DNA of 10,423 bases from contig SFJA01000060.1 of assembly GCA_004556005.1 (NCBI GenBank), positions 1 through 10,423 on the forward strand, written 5' to 3'. The stretch is from Bacteroidales bacterium. GTDB lineage: Bacteria; Bacteroidota; Bacteroidia; Bacteroidales; UBA932. A program made the translations under genes and the position numbers. A model generated the notes under the pieces. That model had not been told where the DNA came from, searched no databases, and worked only from the letters and a program-made list of their open reading frames with translations. This document shows, piece by piece, positions 6,365-10,423 of this stretch (its first letter is position 1; every line of letters starts with the position of its first letter).

Positions 6365-8981
6365 AATGTCTGCTCATCTTCTTGGCAGCCTCCTTGCCGT
6401 TTACAGGCTTCGGAGTGACCTTGTTGTACTTGGTCATCGCCTTGATTGAAGTCTTGCGCTTGGCAGGGGTGAAGTAGTTGAAATTGCTTCCGCTGACGGC
6501 ATTTACGCGAATCTGTGCCTTGAAAGCTTCAGATGCGTCTGATACGGACTTGGTGCCGGCGGCGTTTCCGTTCCATCCCTTGGTGAAGCTCAGAGGAGAG
6601 ACATTCTTGTATGATGGAGTATAACCGGAAACTCCGTAGAAGTACATTCCGTTGAGGTAGTATGAGCATCCGTCATATACGAATGGTTCGATGGAGAATG
6701 AAGCGTTGTCGGTGCCTGACAGCTTGATAGGGAAGATTGCATCCTCGCCATTCTCTCCAACGGAAACATATCCGACCTCACCGTCCTTGGTTCCGATACC
6801 GGTAAGGTAGAGCTGGTAATAACCTGCAGTTGAAAGAGGATACATCCTGTTCTGGTTTACAGGAACACAGGCGCTGTTTTCGCCGGTAATCTCGATGTAC
6901 CACTTCGGACCGCAATCCCAGATCATCGACTCGTTGTCAAATCCGTTGTAGCTGTCGCTTACGAAGAGATCAAAAGGAGTGTTGAGTTTGAAGAAGTATG
7001 GCTCGTCTTCAAATCCGAATCCGTAGCAGAGGAGTCTGTTCTGGGACTTGAGCTTGGCGTTGAACTCTTCGCACTCGGCCTTGAATTCTTCATAAAGGGC
7101 ATCAACCTGATCCTTGTTCATGCCAACGGCCTCTTTGTAGAGGTCATAAACGCTCTGGTCAAGGGATGATGGATAGGTGATACCATCCGTGATGGTAATC
7201 TTGCAGGACATCGGATCTGCATCAACGTAGCTTCCGGTGTTGTAGTCGATCTTCTGAACGTTTGCGCTCATTGTCCAGTCGCCGAGCAGGTCTGCGAACA
7301 GCCTTGATTCAATCTTTGCCTTCGCAGGTTCCTTGATGGTGGTTCCGATTGCGTAGCCGGAATTGTCATCGATTACGTTTCCGGTATCCTCCTCGTTGAA
7401 TGCAACCACTGCGAGAAGGGTCTGTGCGTCAGGAAGTGATGAGAACATGACGTTGTATCCGGCGTCGCTGTTAATCTTTTCAACTTCATCAGCGGTAAAG
7501 ACATTGCCCTGTGCTACGACATCGTTGTAGCTGTGGCCGAGGTTGAGCATCATTCCGAACTCCCTGTAGTAATTGGCTGCATATTTTGCTGAAGCGGCAT
7601 TCTTGCTGGTACACTTGACGTTGAACCATACCTCGTATGGAGATTCGGTTCCGCTAGGGTTAGGAATGCTCGTTACCTGAACGGTAGGAGCCGGCATACT
7701 CTTGGCCGTTGTGCTGAAGGTATCGTGGATGAACTTCTGGCTCAGACCATTCTCGTCTCCGAGTGCAGTGATGAGAAGGTGATACTGGGTCTCAGGCTCG
7801 AGATAGTACATATCCTCGAGAATAATCTGTGTAGGACCGGTGCAAGTCTGGGCACCCCAATACATTGCTCCCGGATATGAAGCCGTGAACCACTGGAGGT
7901 AGTCGGTATTGTTGTCAATCATCGGAAGCATATTGAGGTACTCGGAATCCGGAAGGATGAGTACGCAGTATTTATTGATGTTCTCGTCAGGGGTGATGGT
8001 GATTGTGCCCTTGGTTGCGCCGACTTCCTTCACGATTTCAATTTCCGCTTCGAGTTCGGTCGGAGGATCAAGCACGAAATGCCTGCGCATATAGAAACCG
8101 GTCCAGAACTTGTCTTCTTCAAGTTCGGTGTCATCGATGTCTGCTGACCAAGGTGCCCATCCGCCTCCCTGGGACTCGTAATAAGCGTCGAAGTCAAACA
8201 ATGCGGTGTAGTAACCGCTGCCCCAGCCTGTGAAGTCGGTGTCGTCCCAGGCGAATTCTCCAGCGGTGAGGATGATAGGCTCTCCCGGAGAGAACGGGGT
8301 GTGGAGCATAAACGGCTCGCCGGACCACTCGTCAAGGATGTACTCGCCGTTGGCGTCCTTGGCGTAGATGTTGTCGGAATTATAGTAGAGGGTAGTGTCG
8401 TTTACAAAGTGCTGCTGGCCGTTCTGCAGGAGCATATCGGCCTCAAGGGCTGCGAACCAGCCGAGTTTTGAGTTGAGATACATCGGGAGGCTGCCTACGT
8501 TGAAACGGATGGCGTGTCCGGCTTCCTTGACAGATGCAGGAACCTTGAAGTGGAGCTTGAATCCGTCGCTGTAGGTGTCCACGAGGGTGTAGGTCTCAGT
8601 GTACTCGCCTGTCGTGAAAGAGAAAGGCAGAGTGATGTCGAAGAACTGGTCAGCTGACTTCTTGAAAGCTACGATTCCATGATAGGTCTTGTTACCTTCG
8701 AGTCCGGTAAAGAAGATGCTGTTGCTTCCTTCGATGAGGGTTCCGGTAGTACCCGTTGCAAAGATGACCGCAGGATCGGTGATTGCGATCTCGCTGTCAG
8801 AGATGATGTAGGCATACTCAATGAGTTTGGATACGTTGAGTGTGACCTCGGCTGTCAGTGTTTCGGCATTTACCGACTCCAGGGTGACTGAAGAAGGGGT
8901 TTCTTTGGGCTCACAGGACGTGAGCAATCCGCCGAAAACGACGAATCCTGCAGAAAGCAGGGTTAAAAAGTGTTTCTTCAT
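6348..8981 (-). CDS. Large multidomain cell-surface lipoprotein with Fn3-like domains
   Basis: An 877-residue lipoprotein of no recognised named family. The signal MKKHFLTLLSAGF ends in the lipobox LLTSC (Cys23). Three regions look like fibronectin-III-type beta sandwiches (about 31-125, 306-430 and 431-553); each ends in phrases such as GLEGNKTYHGIVAFKK or LEPETQYHLLITALGD. The region at 130-305 is rich in Trp, Tyr and Asp. After about residue 562 a C-terminal beta domain begins at LFADLLGDWTMS, with a helical insertion at 606-645. The last 38 residues (from TPAKRK) are strongly basic, with 10 Lys and 2 Arg. Nine cysteines lie in the mature protein. The frame is open to 9056, but the promoter's -7 element (9026-9033) lies inside that extension, and only the ATG at 8981 gives a signal peptide at the terminus. 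It is the first gene of the operon with the DUF6029-like and Omp28-like genes. A binding or adhesion role is possible; substrate unknown. Confidence 0.75.
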   Translation of the reverse strand: MKKHFLTLLSAGFVVFGGLLTSCEPKETPSSVTLESVNAETLTAEVTLNVSKLIEYAYIISDSEIAITDPAVIFATGTTGTLIEGSNSIFFTGLEGNKTYHGIVAFKKSADQFFDITLPFSFTTGEYTETYTLVDTYSDGFKLHFKVPASVKEAGHAIRFNVGSLPMYLNSKLGWFAALEADMLLQNGQQHFVNDTTLYYNSDNIYAKDANGEYILDEWSGEPFMLHTPFSPGEPIILTAGEFAWDDTDFTGWGSGYYTALFDFDAYYESQGGGWAPWSADIDDTELEEDKFWTGFYMRRHFVLDPPTELEAEIEIVKEVGATKGTITITPDENINKYCVLILPDSEYLNMLPMIDNNTDYLQWFTASYPGAMYWGAQTCTGPTQIILEDMYYLEPETQYHLLITALGDENGLSQKFIHDTFSTTAKSMPAPTVQVTSIPNPSGTESPYEVWFNVKCTSKNAASAKYAANYYREFGMMLNLGHSYNDVVAQGNVFTADEVEKINSDAGYNVMFSSLPDAQTLLAVVAFNEEDTGNVIDDNSGYAIGTTIKEPAKAKIESRLFADLLGDWTMSANVQKIDYNTGSYVDADPMSCKITITDGITYPSSLDQSVYDLYKEAVGMNKDQVDALYEEFKAECEEFNAKLKSQNRLLCYGFGFEDEPYFFKLNTPFDLFVSDSYNGFDNESMIWDCGPKWYIEITGENSACVPVNQNRMYPLSTAGYYQLYLTGIGTKDGEVGYVSVGENGEDAIFPIKLSGTDNASFSIEPFVYDGCSYYLNGMYFYGVSGYTPSYKNVSPLSFTKGWNGNAAGTKSVSDASEAFKAQIRVNAVSGSNFNYFTPAKRKTSIKAMTKYNKVTPKPVNGKEAAKKMSRHYASQK

Positions 8982-9025
8982 TGTGTGTATAAATGTTGTG
9001 TAAATCATACTACTAACAAACCCGG

Positions 9026-9056
9026 CAAAGATAAGAACAATTATTGTAAATATCAA
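9026..9056 (-). promoter_or_regulatory. Promoter of the envelope operon
   Basis: On the minus strand, TTG (9056-9054) and TATCTTTG (9033-9026) are separated by 20 bp. The -7 matches the Bacteroidota consensus perfectly. Transcription should begin near 9020, giving a leader of about 40 bases before the ATG at 8981. Confidence 0.8.
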
Positions 9057-9062
9057 TATAAG

Positions 9063-9092
9063 TTGCTGACTAAATTAAAATTATTATATTTG
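9063..9092 (+). promoter_or_regulatory. Promoter of the TlpA-like gene
   Basis: TTG (9063-9065) and TATATTTG (9085-9092) are separated by 19 bp, with a perfect -7 match. The -33 boxes of this promoter and the opposing one are only six bases apart, so the two are strictly back to back and could share a regulator. The leader before the ATG at 9112 is short, about 14 bases. Confidence 0.8.
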
Positions 9093-9111
9093 CAGCCAAA
9101 TTATAATCAAT

Positions 9112-9648
9112 ATGAAAAAGTTTGTTACCGCTTTGTTTTTTGCGGCGCTTTTCTGCGCCACGGCTTTTGCACAGCTCCCTTCCGTAACAGTTGAAGATGC
9201 CAAGGGAATGAAGTTCGATACCGGAAAGATTGCAGATGGAAAAACCCCGGCGGTCATATCTTTCTGGAGTGTAACCTGCAAGCCATGCATTCAGGAACTG
9301 GACGCAATCAACGATGCACTTGAGGACTGGCAGAGTGAGGCGGACTTCAGGGTCGTTGCGGTTTCCACCGATGACGTGCGCTTCCTTGCCAAGGCCAAGG
9401 CTCTCGCCGACGGCCACGCCTGGGGCGAATTCACCCTGCTCTACGATGTCAACAGCGACTTCAAGAGAGCGATGAATGTCGTATATACCCCACAGGTTTT
9501 TATCGTATCTGCCGACGGCAAAATCGTTTACTCGCATTCCGGCTACAACCCTGGCAGTGAAGAACAGATCCTCCAGGAACTCAAAAAGCTCTCACCCGCA
9601 AAGAAATCCCCTTCAAAGAAAAATTCTTCCGCAAAGCGTAAAATCTGA
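9112..9648 (+). CDS. TlpA-like exported thioredoxin-fold protein
   Basis: A 178-residue periplasmic protein. The signal peptide is MKKFVTALFFAALFCATAFA, with cleavage before Gln21. The thioredoxin fold has FWSVTCKPC (redox pair Cys56/Cys59) and the cis-proline segment VYTPQVFIV (Pro127), both standard for TlpA/ResA-type thiol-disulfide oxidoreductases, which usually act as periplasmic reductants. The fold ends near residue 160 and is followed by an 18-residue tail rich in Lys and Ser (from SPAKKS to AKRKI) that is not part of the family. The gene is divergent from the envelope operon and shares its promoter region, so it may maintain thiols in those cysteine-containing exported products; that link is inference. 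Possible weak arms for a terminator follow (AAGCGT at 9634-9639, ACGCTT at 9665-9670, then CATTTT), but the loop is long. The fold assignment is confident, the substrate is not known. Confidence 0.92.
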   Translation: MKKFVTALFFAALFCATAFAQLPSVTVEDAKGMKFDTGKIADGKTPAVISFWSVTCKPCIQELDAINDALEDWQSEADFRVVAVSTDDVRFLAKAKALADGHAWGEFTLLYDVNSDFKRAMNVVYTPQVFIVSADGKIVYSHSGYNPGSEEQILQELKKLSPAKKSPSKKNSSAKRKI

Positions 9649-9833
9649 GGTCTGCAGAGCATTCACGCTTCATTTTCCCCGGTCCTGATACTGAAAGACC
9701 GGTATTGAGCGTTACGGATGTTGATCAAATAGAAATTGAATATTTCCGGCTTGGCATTATAGGGATAAGGGACAGCTGAAAGGGAGGAATGACAATTTTC
9801 AGTTGTCTTGTCAAGGAAGGCGAACATAAATAG

Positions 9834-9868
9834 CATGGAGAACAATTCAGCAATGATTGTTCTCCATG
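9834..9868 (+). terminator. Perfect 13-bp hairpin, possible terminator
   Basis: CATGGAGAACAAT (9834-9846) pairs without mismatch with ATTGTTCTCCATG (9856-9868) around a 9-base loop, and is followed by TTTTG. The stem is strong but the T run is short and the nearest upstream stop codon is 186 bases away. It may end read-through from the TlpA-like gene, or be part of a small RNA or a remnant of a mobile element. Confidence 0.5.
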
Positions 9869-9950
9869 TTTTGAGTATATTTATTTGGGTGCTGTTACTT
9901 GGTACTTGGTGTCGTCTTAGGCATCACTGCCTTATTATTTTTTACCATCT

Positions 9951-10136
9951 CTATAACGTTGCAGCTTTAAAGGCCTTCTTGAGGGCTTTTACATCATTTG
10001 AACATTCTTCTTCGCGGACAATCTCCAGTACGCTGCACTTTTGCTTTTTGATACCAAGCCCCCGGCACTTGCCGTGCAGTTTTCGGTTCTGTGCCGGCCG
10101 ATGACATTGACTGCTTCCGTGTCCTTTTGCTTCCGG
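9951..10136 (-). pseudogene. Possible degraded coding remnant
   Basis: The minus strand is open for 61 codons before a TAG at 9951-9953 and is closed upstream by a stop at 10137-10139. It has no ATG. The translated end (KKQKCSVLEIVREEE, later VKALKKAFKAATL) has the composition of a real helical protein C-terminus, but I do not recognise a family. It could equally be chance; another minus frame over the same bases is also open for part of the way. Confidence 0.2.
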
Positions 10137-10140
10137 CTAG

Positions 10141-10182
10141 TTAAGAATCGTAAAAGAAAGATTTAATTTTTACGAATCGTAA
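10141..10182. repeat. Pair of 13-bp near-identical palindromic repeats
   Basis: TTAAGAATCGTAA (10141-10153) and TTACGAATCGTAA (10170-10182) differ at one base and start 29 bp apart. The second is a perfect dyad (TTACGA, A, TCGTAA). They stand just upstream of the promoter for the right-hand gene, with the near edge nine bases from its -33 box, an arrangement typical of regulator binding sites in direct repeat. Confidence 0.55.
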
Positions 10183-10191
10183 TGCCATCCC

Positions 10192-10222
10192 TTTCAAGTT
10201 CCAGTCGTGTCATATATCTTTG
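10192..10222 (+). promoter_or_regulatory. Promoter for the right-hand nuclease-family gene
   Basis: TTTC (10192-10195, one mismatch to TTTG) is separated by 19 bp from TATCTTTG (10215-10222), a perfect -7 match. Transcription from near 10228 would give a leader of about 97 bases. Confidence 0.65.
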
Positions 10223-10233
10223 TTACGGGCAAT

Positions 10234-10245
10234 TGCCATATGGCA
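10234..10245. promoter_or_regulatory. 12-bp palindrome at the transcript start
   Basis: TGCCATATGGCA is a perfect palindrome lying a few bases downstream of the expected transcription start, in an operator-like position. No known regulator motif is recognised. Confidence 0.35.
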
Positions 10246-10324
10246 TCAACACAGCTGCCCTTAATTGCAAAATCAACTTGAATAACAGAGTAATATTATC
10301 AATCATTAACCGAACTTAAACATT

Positions 10325-10423
10325 ATGAAACAGTTTCAACCAAGACTGAACCCGGAAGATCTGGTATTCGTGGACCTTTTGTCGGATACTGGATTCAAAC
10401 TAGTTTATGCAAATCCAGCCAAT
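10325..10423 (+). CDS. Rpn / PD-(D/E)XK nuclease family protein, N-terminus only
   Basis: The first 33 codons are present; the frame is still open at the window edge. The N-terminus contains VFVDLLSDTGFKLVYANPAN, which follows the opening pattern of Rpn-family (recombination-promoting nuclease, PD-(D/E)XK transposase-like) proteins: a hydrophobic strand, then a TDxGFK-type block, then a short segment leading to an Asn/Lys helix. Family members are DNA endonucleases in the cytoplasm, commonly multicopy in Bacteroidota genomes and linked with horizontal transfer. The catalytic Asp and ExK residues would lie beyond the window. The start is preceded by an AT-rich leader and a good promoter. The call rests on 33 residues; I consider it likely but not certain. 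Confidence 0.75.
   Translation, partial: MKQFQPRLNPEDLVFVDLLSDTGFKLVYANPAN

Larger units (their letters stand above)
9649..10191. other. Gene-poor intergenic region
   Basis: No intact gene is recognised here. Open frames are short and lack family resemblance: a minus-strand frame at 9663-9836 (57 codons from an ATG) and a plus-strand frame through the hairpin. Visible structure consists of a small inverted repeat CCGGTC/GACCGG (9679-9684 and 9697-9702), the 13-bp hairpin at 9834-9868, an inverted repeat CCGGCAC/GTGCCGG (10062-10068 and 10091-10097), and the two 13-bp repeats at 10141-10182. A minus-strand open frame without a start codon (9951-10136) may be the remains of a gene. Confidence 0.6.

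Noticed and set aside
8982..9056. N-terminal extension of the large lipoprotein to 9056
   Set aside because: It would contain the promoter and would bury the signal peptide and lipobox inside the protein.
9663..9845. Minus-strand 57-60 codon frame
   Set aside because: It starts inside the perfect hairpin, has no recognised motif or promoter, and is within the length expected by chance.
9808..10104. Plus-strand 98-codon frame with a hydrophobic segment
   Set aside because: The frame reads straight through the hairpin, has no promoter or family similarity, and its composition after the first 50 residues is not protein-like.
1..10423. CRISPR array, tRNA, rRNA or insertion sequence
   Set aside because: I saw no regularly spaced repeats, cloverleaf, rRNA-like sequence, or transposase with terminal inverted repeats; the Rpn-type gene is the only mobile-associated gene.

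Overview
The window most likely comes from a member of the Bacteroidota, order Bacteroidales, and probably from a gut or rumen commensal. The evidence is the protein families present (UxaC, an Omp28-like thioredoxin lipoprotein, a DUF6029-type outer-membrane protein, a DUF3298-type lipoprotein, an Rpn/PD-(D/E)XK nuclease), the lack of Shine-Dalgarno sequences, and several good matches to the Bacteroidota promoter (TTG or TTTG near -33, TAnnTTTG near -7). Genus cannot be decided from this sequence alone.

Region A (1-2706) handles hexuronate catabolism. The left edge holds only the first 16 codons of a PfkB-family sugar kinase on the minus strand, best read as 2-keto-3-deoxygluconate kinase. 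Divergent from it is a LacI-family regulator (168-1217), which converges with uxaC, glucuronate isomerase (1232-2632, minus). The upstream regions of the kinase and of uxaC share a 14-bp near-palindrome (CGTGCWCGGGCACG on the minus strand). In both cases it lies 17-18 bp upstream of a TAAATTYG -7 element, and both leaders contain the 11-mer ATAACCAATAG. This looks like a local regulon in which the LacI-family protein controls both the entry isomerase and the kinase step of the Ashwell pathway.

Region B (2748-3683) holds a DUF3298-like exported protein, a strong hairpin terminator, and a 20-bp repeat in two tandem copies that runs over the stop codon of the convergent operon.

Region C (3673-9648) is a cell-envelope locus. 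A minus-strand operon encodes an 877-residue multidomain lipoprotein, a DUF6029-like outer-membrane protein (17-bp gene overlap) and an Omp28-like lipoprotein with a CGYC thioredoxin motif (13-bp gap). Back-to-back promoters (9026-9092) drive this operon on one side and a small TlpA-like CKPC thiol protein on the other. All of these products appear to be exported, and three are cysteine-containing or redox proteins, so a shared thiol-redox role in the envelope is a reasonable inference but is not proven.

Region D (9649-10423) is gene-poor for about 675 bases. It holds a perfect 13-bp hairpin, a possible degraded reading frame, a pair of 13-bp near-identical repeats and a promoter. It then leads into the first 33 codons of an Rpn/PD-(D/E)XK nuclease family gene that runs off the right edge.
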